From CAYWYR01 sp964462685 (GTDB taxonomy: Bacteria; Bacteroidota; Ignavibacteria; Kapaibacteriales; UBA2268): a DNA stretch of 64,000 bases. The notes under the pieces were generated by a model, which worked only from the letters and a program-made list of their open reading frames with translations, did not search any database and was not told the DNA's origin. This document shows, piece by piece, positions 25,229-34,748 of this stretch; the stretch's first letter is position 1, and every line of letters starts with the position of its first letter. The stretch lies in assembly GCA_964462685.1 (NCBI GenBank), contig CAYWYR010000013.1, positions 1 to 64,000 of the forward strand, given 5' to 3'. A program made the translations under genes and the position numbers.

Positions 25229-27742
25229 TTATCCCGTTGCTAAACTTTTGTTCCTAACACCACGGCCATTTACCGTGGCATTACCGTTCCCGTACAATTT
25301 GTTGTCGGGTTTGGTTATATCGGCAGAAACTTGGTTGATCTTAAATTGGGAAACTACTTTTTCTAAATTAAACGTTAGTTTGGAAAGTGATTCCGATGAT
25401 CTTGCTACGTCTTCTACTCTTCTTGCTGTATCAGACGAAACATCCGATATAGCTATTACATTTTTCGAAATTTCTTCTGCTGTTGCAGACTGTTGTTCAT
25501 TTGCTGCTGCGATCTGATTAATCATATTCAGAACGTTTTCAGAGCTTTCGACAATCTGGCTAAGAGCGTTCCCAGCTTTATCTGCTAGATCTATCCCTGA
25601 GCTGACTTCTTCATTACCGATATTCATAGCATCGACAGCACTTAGTGTTTCAGACTGAATACCAGAGATCATATTTGAAATCTCCTGGGTTGCTCCTGTA
25701 GTTCTTTCAGCTAATTTTCTAACCTCATCAGCAACAACAGCAAAACCCCTTCCCTGTTCCCCGGCCCTTGCCGCTTCTATAGCCGCGTTCAATGCTAATA
25801 GGTTGGTCTGAGAAGCAATATCCTCGATCACACTCACTATTTCACTGATCTCTTTTGATGAGTTTCCTAGTTTCTGAATGTTTTCCGCTGAGGTGTTAAC
25901 AACTTGTGCTATGTCTCGCATTTTGCTTAAGGTCTGGCTTACAACCGCTCCGCCGTCATTGGCGATATCCATATTGTCTTTTGCCATACCCGCAGTTTTC
26001 TGTGCAGACATTGCATTCTCAGTTATCGTTCTAGACATTTCTTCAACCGCTGATGCTACATCCTCGGACTGGCTGGACTGTTCTTGCGCTCCTGCGGCTA
26101 TTGTCTCAGCATTCTCAGAGAGCTGCCTGGAAGTTTCAGAGGTAGTTTCCACAGATTCTTTTACCTGACCGAGGAGTTCGGTTAACGACGCTACCAGTAA
26201 GTTTATATTTTTCTTAAGCTTATCAAAGTCACCTTGGTAATCGCCTTTCATAGTTTGAGTTAGGTCGCCTTCGGCCAAACTCCTGAGTATCATTTCCGAT
26301 TCTGATATAGGCCTGTCGATTTCATTCATCAATCCGTTTAGGCTTTCAATGATCGTCTTCCAATCCCCGCTGAATTTGCTGGAGTCACCTCGTGAATTCA
26401 GATCTCCCATTTTAGCACTTTCAATCAGAGTGTTGATCTCATGGCTAATACCAAGAAGATTACCTTGAACTGAATCAAGTGCATCATTTATAAATCTTTT
26501 TTTGCCGACTAATTCAGGCATTGTTGCATCAAAGTCTCCATTCCCATAAGCCGAAACAATAGAAATAGCTTGTTTTTTCACATCTATATGTGAAGCCACC
26601 AGCTCGTTGACACCCATTGCCATCTCTTTATATACACCGCCATATTTATCCGTTGCCATTTCTACTTCAATATCGCCTAACTCATTATGAGCATGGTGCA
26701 TAGATCTCATATCCTGAGAGAAGGTTTGTAGGGTTTCTATCAAAGAATTCAGACTATCTTTGAACTTGTTATAATCACCTTTAACATCTTCCTCGTATTT
26801 AGGTGGTAACACACCTGAGGATATTGTCTGAGTATAGTCGCTCATTAGATTGATAGGCTTGGTTAACGATTCAGCTATATAATTAGCCGAAGCTGCGATA
26901 GGCCTCATGTCAACCAATATTTCTTTTTCATCTATTCTTGAATCAAGCTTACCGTCATTCAGATTGTTAGTCATCTCCTCTATATTGCGTCGAGTATTTT
27001 TTATATCCTTACTTACGATAAAGTATATCATCAAACCGATCGTAACCAGAAGAAGTACGGGCAGGACATAATTGACTATCATATTCATAATTGACGGGTC
27101 ATCCAATGCAGCCAAGGTTTCGCTGTAAGGAAATTCAGCCATGTAGGCGCCTTTTATATCCCCAACTTCCATATTCTCCATCTCAAAACCCATAAAGTCA
27201 GTTCCGTCTGGGTTTCCCCAAACGTTATGCTCCGGATTATTCGGGTCACCGTGGCATGTCATGCAGCTTTCATCCAACCTTACGGCTTTGAAGTATCGAA
27301 TCGTTCCGCTTTCTTCGTGAACTTCATAGAATTCATCATTTCCTGATGCTGCTATCTGTGCCAAGACAGCTCTTTCATACTCTGTAGGTTCATTGTCTTC
27401 GTTCCGGAATGACAGTGAAGGCATTTTCAACCTTCCTCCGAATTCTTTCACGGCACTGCTAGCTAATTTCATAGAACCAACAATTGGAAGAGTTGACAGA
27501 AACTCCTCTTTAGTCAGGCTATCTTTAATCGGATCCTTAAATAGGTTGTTCTGTTGATGAGCTGCAGATATTTTTAGAGACTGTTCGGCTGATGTAATAA
27601 TCGAACGGGCTGATTCTATAATTTTTCCAACGGCGGCTTCTTCCGCATTATCTTCCAGGATAAGCTGAAAAGCTATATTGACTATTAAAGCAAATATTGT
27701 TAGAGGTACTACGATTTTCCATAGAAGAGAAAGATTTTTCAT
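25229..27742 (-). CDS. Methyl-accepting chemotaxis protein, c-haem-type sensor (paralogue)
   Basis: An 837-residue paralogue of the next chemoreceptor: TM1 near 10-30, Tll0287-like sensor with CMTCHGD (C160, C163, H164), TM2 near 225-245, then HAMP-like repeats with only one AISIVSAYGNGDFDA block, and an MCP tip with TNLLALNAAIEAARAGEQGR. Tail is short. The one-versus-two block difference accounts for most of the size difference. Both sensors probably monitor a ligand or redox state at a haem in the periplasm. They form one unit, possibly with the HDOD gene upstream. Confidence 0.92.
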   Translation of the reverse strand: MKNLSLLWKIVVPLTIFALIVNIAFQLILEDNAEEAAVGKIIESARSIITSAEQSLKISAAHQQNNLFKDPIKDSLTKEEFLSTLPIVGSMKLASSAVKEFGGRLKMPSLSFRNEDNEPTEYERAVLAQIAASGNDEFYEVHEESGTIRYFKAVRLDESCMTCHGDPNNPEHNVWGNPDGTDFMGFEMENMEVGDIKGAYMAEFPYSETLAALDDPSIMNMIVNYVLPVLLLVTIGLMIYFIVSKDIKNTRRNIEEMTNNLNDGKLDSRIDEKEILVDMRPIAASANYIAESLTKPINLMSDYTQTISSGVLPPKYEEDVKGDYNKFKDSLNSLIETLQTFSQDMRSMHHAHNELGDIEVEMATDKYGGVYKEMAMGVNELVASHIDVKKQAISIVSAYGNGDFDATMPELVGKKRFINDALDSVQGNLLGISHEINTLIESAKMGDLNSRGDSSKFSGDWKTIIESLNGLMNEIDRPISESEMILRSLAEGDLTQTMKGDYQGDFDKLKKNINLLVASLTELLGQVKESVETTSETSRQLSENAETIAAGAQEQSSQSEDVASAVEEMSRTITENAMSAQKTAGMAKDNMDIANDGGAVVSQTLSKMRDIAQVVNTSAENIQKLGNSSKEISEIVSVIEDIASQTNLLALNAAIEAARAGEQGRGFAVVADEVRKLAERTTGATQEISNMISGIQSETLSAVDAMNIGNEEVSSGIDLADKAGNALSQIVESSENVLNMINQIAAANEQQSATAEEISKNVIAISDVSSDTARRVEDVARSSESLSKLTFNLEKVVSQFKINQVSADITKPDNKLYGNGNATVNGRGVRNKSLATG

Positions 27743-27893
27743 TAAAATTGCCTATTAAATTTGACATAACTTCACACTAAAATATATTTTCGTACGTTAT
27801 TTACAAAACTTTAGAAGAAAATGTCTCGCCATAGTTTATATGTTAACGAGTTTTTTCTCGGAAACATTCATAGACTTAATCTTTAACTATCGC

Positions 27894-28769
27894 TTATTTA
27901 AACATCCTGAAGGAATCAGGTGCTACTTTCAAAGTGTGGTCCAGGACTTTCATCAGCTGTTTAGGGTCAACCCTCAAAAGTTCTGGATAAGAGTCGCAGA
28001 GTACTTTCCATCCAGGGAACTTTTTGATAATCTTATGTGTCTCATCATCTTCCTTACCAATTCTATTCGCCCTTTTAGAAACATATAGATCCGCAAAAGA
28101 CACGGTAGCTACAAGTTCCTTGTACTTATCGTTTTTATTCGGTGCTCGATAATATGTAATTACTCTCATTATCTCTTCTGGTAGCTTCCATAGGTGGGCT
28201 ATAGACTGGCCAACTTCAATATGGTTTTCGCCGAAAACCTCTTTTTCAGCTTTTAAGTCATTCAAGCCGTCCCGCCTTATGATTTTCCGCACTACGGCAT
28301 ATTCTTTGGGATGAACCTGGAGCATAGCCATCTTGCCGATATCGTGCAGCAATCCACCAACAAATTCGTTGTCGTCAAATTGTTTTCTCAAAGCATAAGT
28401 AAGAGCTTTTGAGAGGGCACCCGTCAAGTAGGAATGCATGAAGAATCTTTCCATCAACAATGCTGCCTCTTTATGGCTGTTGATGAAAAACTTAGAATAG
28501 ATAGATACCGAGAGAACGATATTTGAGACACGCTTGATACCGAGAAGCATTAAAGCATGCTGAACAGATGTAATCTCAGAACGGGTAGCGAATATAGGTG
28601 AGTTCGCTACTCTGAGAAGCTTCATTGTAAGTATGGGGTCAGCTTCAATAACCTTTGCTATCGACTGTATCTCCGTATCACTGTTACGTATCATTTTAAG
28701 AACCTTACCCGCTACATGTGGAAGCGAAGCTAGATCCTGAGATTTTTTCAAAGAGTCGATTATTGCCAT
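27894..28769 (-). CDS. HDOD-domain signalling protein
   Basis: 291 residues covering a full HDOD domain: SLPHVAGKVLKMIRNSDTEI, IEADPILTMKLLRVANSP, SVQHALMLLGIKRVSNIV and LLHDIGKMAMLQ, then the C-terminal half. HDOD proteins are HD-related but usually lack phosphodiesterase activity; here HD in LLHDIGK is present. They link two-component or chemotaxis signals to motility, biofilm or cell-cycle outputs. Directly upstream of the two chemoreceptors, which suggests shared control; a 150-nt gap with no clear terminator lies between. Confidence 0.9.
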   Translation of the reverse strand: MAIIDSLKKSQDLASLPHVAGKVLKMIRNSDTEIQSIAKVIEADPILTMKLLRVANSPIFATRSEITSVQHALMLLGIKRVSNIVLSVSIYSKFFINSHKEAALLMERFFMHSYLTGALSKALTYALRKQFDDNEFVGGLLHDIGKMAMLQVHPKEYAVVRKIIRRDGLNDLKAEKEVFGENHIEVGQSIAHLWKLPEEIMRVITYYRAPNKNDKYKELVATVSFADLYVSKRANRIGKEDDETHKIIKKFPGWKVLCDSYPELLRVDPKQLMKVLDHTLKVAPDSFRMFK

Positions 28770-28822
28770 TCAATAGGGATTTATACTTAGAGCAAGAGTA
28801 CAAATTAACAATTATTGTTATA

Positions 28823-30574
28823 CTATCTACGCTTGTTGAGTTTTGAAAGCGATACTTTCGGAAGAGAAGTTGTGGATTTAGACTTTTCTATATTTCCTAA
28901 AGAAACAGTGCTTTTCGATTTATTGCTTTTTTTGATATTATTTTCAACTTCATCAGTGTCAATTTCTTCAGCATCTAAATTAAACATATCATCGTCTGGC
29001 TCATCTTCTTCTACTTTTTCATCTTTAGAGCTATCATCTGAATCGGAATCTATAAATAATTTTTTGTACTCTTCCTCATCCGGCATATCATTATCAATAG
29101 TATCTGACATATCTGAAAACGCTTCTTTCAGGTTTGCCATTTGGGAGTCGTTCTTACCTTCCTGAGAGAACTGATTTATCTTACTTTCCAGGCTATCATA
29201 CTCACTTGTATCATCTGATTCGATATTGTCGCCTCCGTCTTCCCATCCAGTGGAAACATCATCTAAAGATAGCATATTACTGCTCCAATCGCCCGAGTCC
29301 GTACTTACCGGCTTTACAACCGGTTCAGAAGTGTCTTCATGAGTTTTTTTTCCGGAATCAATATCCGAACTATCCATGTCAAAAATCCCGGAATAGCTCT
29401 CCTCATCTTTATCTTCATTATGGGAATCTTTGTTATCATGTTTTTGGGTATCACCGGTGGCGAGCCCTAAAAGCTTGCCGGTAATCGAGCTCATAAGCTC
29501 ATCCTGCCCCATATCCCAAGCAGATTCTTCTTCATCACCGGCATCACCCATAGTCAGGATACCCTCTTCAATATTGGGTGCGCTTTCGTCTAGTTCAATA
29601 TCTACCAAATCTTGTTCTGGATTGAATCCACCTTCGCCGAACGCTTCTTTATTGTAAAGGTAGTATGCGATTGAAGTAAGCTCATCTGTCGGTACGTTCT
29701 CAAGAACACCATACTTTTCAAGCAACTCCTTATAGTCATTTGTCATGTTAGAGAGGCCATGGAAGAAAAGCAGGCCAAGCTCAAAATTAGATAGCTGGGC
29801 AATAAGGAGGGAAAGGAAGAAAGGCTTTTGGCCTTTTTTCAGTTGATCTATAAATGTAAGGATATTATATAGGTTTCTGAAATAATGGCCTAGTTCTGAT
29901 TGATATTCTTTATAGAAATTACTGTAAGCAGACTCCACGTTCTTTTTTAGACTGTCTCCACCATCTGAAGAATAAGACGCCCTATCGGAAGCGTCTTGGA
30001 AAAAGCGTTTGAACACATCGTAATATTCCACGAAGGTCTTTCTTCCGGTAAGTTCTTTCTGTATGGTTTCCCCACTGGAAAAGTCCATTTCAGATGTTTC
30101 CAGCACAATAGAGGAAACTATCTCGTTCTGGAATCTCATAAGTTGGAAAAAAGTCTCTTCGTTCTGCTGCTCTTTGAACATTACGTTCTGTTTTCGAGAT
30201 TCTTCTGTCTGTTTGACGATCTCATCGATCTGCTTTATCAAAAGCTGCCTCTGGTCGTCAAGCTCGGCTTTCTGGGAACCAAGAGAAGCATAAAAAAGCA
30301 ATACCCCAGCCAAAGCCCAAAGCGAACCTACGAAACCACCCAAAAACTCTGAATAGTCGAGTATATCCTTACTTCCGCTCTCGGTAATCGGATCCAGACT
30401 TGCTACCCCGAACACACCGATTATCACCAGAGCGCCGATTATTATGAATACAATAGCCAGCAGCTCGAAAAACGAAACGTCCTTCAACCATACTCTAAAT
30501 GCAGAAACACCTTTTTGAGATAGGCTCTTTTCCGCTACTTTAGCTTCATTTTCAATATTTAGATTGCTATCCAT
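28823..30574 (-). CDS. AbiC-like (putAbiC) membrane protein with long acidic tail
   Basis: 583 residues from ATG 30574 (preceded by AGCAGGG), not the further upstream candidate. Two membrane helices (about 35-60, 75-97) precede a coiled coil (about 97-135), then a putAbiC-type domain (about 130-310) with ETFFQLMRFQNEIVS and LGHYFRNLYNILTFID. The remaining 270 residues are strongly acidic, Ser/Asp-rich and probably disordered, and end in a basic patch. AbiC was first described in phage abortive infection, but chromosomal copies are common and their role is unclear. No partner defence gene is adjacent. Confidence 0.65.
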   Translation of the reverse strand: MDSNLNIENEAKVAEKSLSQKGVSAFRVWLKDVSFFELLAIVFIIIGALVIIGVFGVASLDPITESGSKDILDYSEFLGGFVGSLWALAGVLLFYASLGSQKAELDDQRQLLIKQIDEIVKQTEESRKQNVMFKEQQNEETFFQLMRFQNEIVSSIVLETSEMDFSSGETIQKELTGRKTFVEYYDVFKRFFQDASDRASYSSDGGDSLKKNVESAYSNFYKEYQSELGHYFRNLYNILTFIDQLKKGQKPFFLSLLIAQLSNFELGLLFFHGLSNMTNDYKELLEKYGVLENVPTDELTSIAYYLYNKEAFGEGGFNPEQDLVDIELDESAPNIEEGILTMGDAGDEEESAWDMGQDELMSSITGKLLGLATGDTQKHDNKDSHNEDKDEESYSGIFDMDSSDIDSGKKTHEDTSEPVVKPVSTDSGDWSSNMLSLDDVSTGWEDGGDNIESDDTSEYDSLESKINQFSQEGKNDSQMANLKEAFSDMSDTIDNDMPDEEEYKKLFIDSDSDDSSKDEKVEEDEPDDDMFNLDAEEIDTDEVENNIKKSNKSKSTVSLGNIEKSKSTTSLPKVSLSKLNKRR

Positions 30575-30707
30575 AACCCTGCTAAAATAGCAACAAGTAT
30601 GCCGATACCGCAAATTCTTTATTTAATTGTTAAGATTTAAGATTTGATAGTTAAATTTGGTTAGCCTAAAAACTGTTTTCGGCAACACTAAATTCTGTTT
30701 TTGTGAT

Positions 30708-31523
30708 ATGGATAATATAGCTTTTGCGTTTTTACTGACAGCACTCGCAGGCCTTTCAACGGGTATAGGAAGCGCTATCGGCCTTTTCGCTAAGCACACA
30801 AACATAAAATTTCTATCCTATGCGATGGGTTTTTCCGCAGGGGTCATGATATATGTATCATTTACCGATATCTTAGGCAAAGCGACAGAAGCTCTCATAA
30901 ATGATTTGGGTCAGACTGCAGGAAACTGGACAGCGATAGGTAGTTTTTTCGGTGGTATGGCAGTTATAGCCCTAATAGATAGATTCGTTCCTAAATTCGA
31001 AAACCCTCATGAGTTCTACCGGACTCAGGAACTAGAAGTACCCGAGCAGAAACTGCCCCCGATTGACCGAACCAAATTAATGAGGACCGGCATACTGACG
31101 GCTCTGGCGATAGGGATTCACAATTTCCCTGAAGGTATGGCTACATTTGCAGCCGCAGTACGTGACCCCAATCTCGGTATAGCGATAGCGGTTGCAATCG
31201 CGATTCACAACATTCCGGAAGGTATCGCTGTATCTGTACCCATATATCATGCTACAGGTAACAGGAAAAAAGCGTTTTTCTATTCTTTTCTAAGTGGGCT
31301 GGCTGAGCCTGTGGGTGCTTTTGTAGGTTATTTGCTCCTATCGAGCATTTTCACAGACACTACCTTCGGGATTATTTTCGCCGGTATCGGCGGGGTGATG
31401 GTCTTTATATCATTTGACCAGCTTCTACCCGCGGCTGAAGAGTACGGGGCACACCATATATCTCTATACGGCCTACTTACGGGTATGGTAGTTATGGCAC
31501 TTAGCTTGCTGGCCTTCCTGTGA
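30708..31523 (+). CDS. zupT: Zinc transporter ZupT (ZIP family)
   Basis: ZupT imports zinc and other divalent metals. 271 residues from ATG 30708, matching the ZupT N-terminus (hydrophobic from residue 4). Eight predicted membrane helices. Metal motifs HNFPEGMATF in helix 4 and HNIPEGIAVSVP in helix 5, with EPVGA near helix 6, are all intact. It is divergent from the AbiC-like gene, with a promoter-size gap between. Confidence 0.93.
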   Translation: MDNIAFAFLLTALAGLSTGIGSAIGLFAKHTNIKFLSYAMGFSAGVMIYVSFTDILGKATEALINDLGQTAGNWTAIGSFFGGMAVIALIDRFVPKFENPHEFYRTQELEVPEQKLPPIDRTKLMRTGILTALAIGIHNFPEGMATFAAAVRDPNLGIAIAVAIAIHNIPEGIAVSVPIYHATGNRKKAFFYSFLSGLAEPVGAFVGYLLLSSIFTDTTFGIIFAGIGGVMVFISFDQLLPAAEEYGAHHISLYGLLTGMVVMALSLLAFL

Positions 31524-31536
31524 TTTGTTAATTTTG
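31505..31536 (+). promoter_or_regulatory. Candidate promoter of the TPR-carboxylase unit
   Basis: CTTG (31505), 20 nt, TAATTTTG (31529-31536): the same boxes and spacing as the rRNA promoters in this window. It overlaps the zupT 3' end and lies about 90 nt before the TPR gene start. Confidence 0.5.
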
Positions 31537-31626
31537 CACAGCCGAAACAAGTTTATCTCTATATAGTCTTAACAATATAAGATTGTCAACAGCTCAGATA
31601 AACTACATGAGCCAAAACAGGACAAA

Positions 31627-33066
31627 ATGAATACTGCAGATTTTGATGATGAGTTCTTTGATTCCGAGGGGATGGAAAATATCGAGGACAGAATCCGTCG
31701 ATTTAGAAAAGCTATAAGAACACATGACGTGACTGCCTTCCCTGGTGTAGATCAAGTAGAGAATCTTGTTAATTATTGTTTAGGCAAGTTGAAGTTTCAC
31801 GACGCATTGGATTTTGCTAAACTCTGGATAGAGTACTTTCCATTTTCTTCAGAAGCCTGGCTCAAACTATCTTCTATTTATATCAATCTTTCGAGATTCA
31901 AAGAAGCAAAAAAGGCAGTTGAGAAATCTCTTTCGATCGACCCGAACGACCTTGAAGCTAAACTGAACCAAAGTGTTGTTCATGATTACTTTGGAGAATC
32001 CCAGCAGGCTTACGATATAGTCGAGTACATTCTTTTTCACGAACCTGACAACGAAGAGGCATTGTATCATAAAGGTATAGTACTGCAATCCCTGGGCAGG
32101 CATGAAGAGGCTGTGGATATCTTCGAATTTATGAGCACTATCCCAGAGTTCAAAAAAGATTGCTTTCAGGAGCTCGCTTATATAAGCAATATACTCGGCC
32201 GATACGACGACGCACTTGATTATTATGAGAAATCGATAAACTTATCACCTTACAATCTAAACCATTGGTTTAATAAAGGCCTCATATATAATCATATCGG
32301 TCGCTTTTATGAAGCGATAGACTGTTTTGATATGGCCGTTACGATAGATGATGAATTTACTCCCGGTTGGTATAATCTAGGTAATACTTATGCCAATATG
32401 GGAATGCTGACCCGCTCTGTAGAAATGTTTGAGAAATCGCTTGAAATCGATCCTGATGATTTTGAGTCAATACACGCAATCGGGGGTTCGCTGGGTGATC
32501 TGGGAAGATATGCCGAAGCAGTAGTCTATCTGACCAGATCAATATCATTAAACCCTGATCACTTCAACTCATATTTTGCCCGCGGCATCTGCTTCGACCA
32601 TCTAGAAAATTACGCAATGGCGATAGATGATTACAAAGTGGCCGTTAAGCTCAGAGAGACTAATCCGGAAGTATGGTATGCACTTGCCGATGCATATTAC
32701 AATTCTGGAGATCTGGAGATGGCAATAGACTGTTACGAAAAAGTCGTTCTGCTGCAGCCTAATAATTTTGACTGTTTAGCTGATTACGGTCATTCTTTAG
32801 CTGAATATGGTAAATATCAAGACGCGATTTACATTTTTAAAGAACTTATAAGCCTTAACCCAAAGAACTCGGAAGGATATTACGGGCTTGCAAAGGTTCA
32901 GGTATTCAGAGAAGAGCTTATGGAAGCTGCTAAAAATCTGGCGATCGCGTTCGGATTCGATAAATCTAAAAAACATGATTATAAATCGGACATAGCCAAA
33001 ATGCTTTATGACAGGAAATCATTCGAATCTCTAATAAATGATCATATTGAGAGAGGACGTAATTGA
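31627..33066 (+). CDS. TPR-repeat protein
   Basis: 479 residues with about ten tetratricopeptide repeats, e.g. DDALDYYEKSINLSPYNLNHWFNKG and AIDCYEKVVLLQPNNFDCLADYG. The N-terminal acidic helix has no signal peptide, so it is probably cytoplasmic. TPR arrays bind partner proteins. It overlaps the acyl-CoA carboxylase gene by 4 nt and is likely co-translated; no functional link is evident. Confidence 0.85.
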   Translation: MNTADFDDEFFDSEGMENIEDRIRRFRKAIRTHDVTAFPGVDQVENLVNYCLGKLKFHDALDFAKLWIEYFPFSSEAWLKLSSIYINLSRFKEAKKAVEKSLSIDPNDLEAKLNQSVVHDYFGESQQAYDIVEYILFHEPDNEEALYHKGIVLQSLGRHEEAVDIFEFMSTIPEFKKDCFQELAYISNILGRYDDALDYYEKSINLSPYNLNHWFNKGLIYNHIGRFYEAIDCFDMAVTIDDEFTPGWYNLGNTYANMGMLTRSVEMFEKSLEIDPDDFESIHAIGGSLGDLGRYAEAVVYLTRSISLNPDHFNSYFARGICFDHLENYAMAIDDYKVAVKLRETNPEVWYALADAYYNSGDLEMAIDCYEKVVLLQPNNFDCLADYGHSLAEYGKYQDAIYIFKELISLNPKNSEGYYGLAKVQVFREELMEAAKNLAIAFGFDKSKKHDYKSDIAKMLYDRKSFESLINDHIERGRN

Positions 33067-34670
33067 AAAGGATCAAATCCAGATTAAATACATCAAGCGA
33101 AGAGTTTAAATCTAATTATGCCAGTAATAAGGCATTGACTGAGAGTTTTGTTGAGAATCTGGATAAAATCAAAAAAGGCGGCCCTGCAAGATCGGTTGAA
33201 AGACATAAAAAACGCGGAAAACTAACCGCCAGAGAGCGTATTGAAAAACTGATCGATGAAAACTCTTCCTTTTTGGAGCTATCTTCTCTTGCGGCATGGG
33301 GAATGTATGAAGGGCAAGCTCCTTCGGCAGGTGTAATCACCGGCATAGGGAATATCCACGGGCGGCAGTGTATGATAGTTGCCAATGATGCAACAGTCAA
33401 GGGCGGTACTTATTTCCCTATGACTATCAAAAAGCATGTCCGGGCCCAGCAGATCGCACTTAAAAACAACCTGCCCTGTATTTATCTAGTGGATAGCGGC
33501 GGTATATTCCTGCCTTATCAAGCAGAGACATTTGCTGATAAAGATCATTTCGGCAATATCTTCTACAACCAGGCCCAGATGTCGGCAAAGGGCATACCGC
33601 AGATAGCTGTGGTTATGGGTAGCTGCACCGCTGGCGGTGCTTATGTACCCGCCATGAGCGATGAAACCGTAATGGTACAGAATCAGGCTACTATATTTAT
33701 AGGTGGCCCACCACTTGTAAAAGCTGCCACGGGTGAGGAAGTTACCGCCGAAGAACTAGGCGGTGCTGATGTGCATACGAAAATTTCCGGTGTGGCAGAT
33801 CATTTAGCAAAGAACGATGAGCATGCTCTGCTTATCACTCGTGATATAGTTGAGAATTTCGGTAGGCACGATAAAGATAAGTTAGATTTTGCTACCCCTG
33901 AAGAGCCACTCTATGATATTGATGAGATATACGGAGTCCTGCCTGATAACATCAAGAAACCTTTTGATATCAAAGAGATAATAGCCAGATTGGTCGATGG
34001 AAGCAGGTTTCAGGAGTTCAAGGAAGAATACGGCAAAACCTTAGTAACAGGTTTTGCGAGGATCAAAGGTTATCCAGTCGGGATTATAGGAAACAACGGA
34101 GTGCTTTTCGGTGAATCATCACTTAAAGGAGCGCACTTTGTGGAATTATGCGCGACTAGGAAAATACCTCTGCTGTTCCTTCAGAACATTACCGGCTTTA
34201 TGGTAGGCAAAAAATATGAACACGGCGCGATCGCCAGCCACGGGGCTAAGATGGTTCATGCAGTTGCCAATGCGGCTGTACCTAAACTTACTCTGATAGT
34301 TGCTGGTAGCTACGGGGCGGGAAATTATGCGATGTGCGGCCGCGGATACGATCCCAACTTTCTTTGGATGTGGCCAAACGGAAAGATCTCAGTTATGGGA
34401 GGCGAACAAGCTGCTACAGTACTGTCGGAAGTGAAGATAAGGCAGCTCGAAAAAGAAGGCAAGCAGCTTTCAGCCAAAGAAATCGATGAAATAAAGCAAC
34501 CAATTCTTGACCTTTACGAAGAGCAGGCAAGCCCCTATTACTCTACGGCTAGATTATGGGACGACGGCATAATAACTCCTAAAGATACTCGTGAGACTAT
34601 CGCTTTAGCATTATCCGCTGCTCTAAATAAGCATATACCGAAAACAGAATTCGGTATTTTCAGGATGTAA
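33063..34670 (+). CDS. mccB: Acyl-CoA carboxylase carboxyltransferase subunit, probably methylcrotonyl-CoA carboxylase beta
   Basis: 535 residues from TTG 33063, overlapping the TPR stop. The carboxyltransferase moves CO2 from biotin to an acyl-CoA. Signature KLTARERIEKLIDENSSF, GSCTAGGAYVPAMSD, EELGGADVHTKISGVADHLA and GAGNYAMCGRGYDP. The GGADVHTKISGVADH motif and YAMCGR are closest to 3-methylcrotonyl-CoA carboxylase (leucine breakdown); propionyl-CoA specificity is the alternative. The biotin-carrying alpha subunit is not in the window. Confidence 0.85.
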   Translation: MKRIKSRLNTSSEEFKSNYASNKALTESFVENLDKIKKGGPARSVERHKKRGKLTARERIEKLIDENSSFLELSSLAAWGMYEGQAPSAGVITGIGNIHGRQCMIVANDATVKGGTYFPMTIKKHVRAQQIALKNNLPCIYLVDSGGIFLPYQAETFADKDHFGNIFYNQAQMSAKGIPQIAVVMGSCTAGGAYVPAMSDETVMVQNQATIFIGGPPLVKAATGEEVTAEELGGADVHTKISGVADHLAKNDEHALLITRDIVENFGRHDKDKLDFATPEEPLYDIDEIYGVLPDNIKKPFDIKEIIARLVDGSRFQEFKEEYGKTLVTGFARIKGYPVGIIGNNGVLFGESSLKGAHFVELCATRKIPLLFLQNITGFMVGKKYEHGAIASHGAKMVHAVANAAVPKLTLIVAGSYGAGNYAMCGRGYDPNFLWMWPNGKISVMGGEQAATVLSEVKIRQLEKEGKQLSAKEIDEIKQPILDLYEEQASPYYSTARLWDDGIITPKDTRETIALALSAALNKHIPKTEFGIFRM

Positions 34671-34748
34671 ATTCTGTGATAGTTGTATTTAGAAAGGATA
34701 TATAGTTATCGGTCACCAAATCAACCTGCAATCAGAAAGCTGATCACA

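Noticed and set aside
28823..30574. Defence island around the AbiC-like gene
   Set aside because: Neighbours are HDOD, chemoreceptors and a zinc transporter; no other defence-type gene is adjacent.
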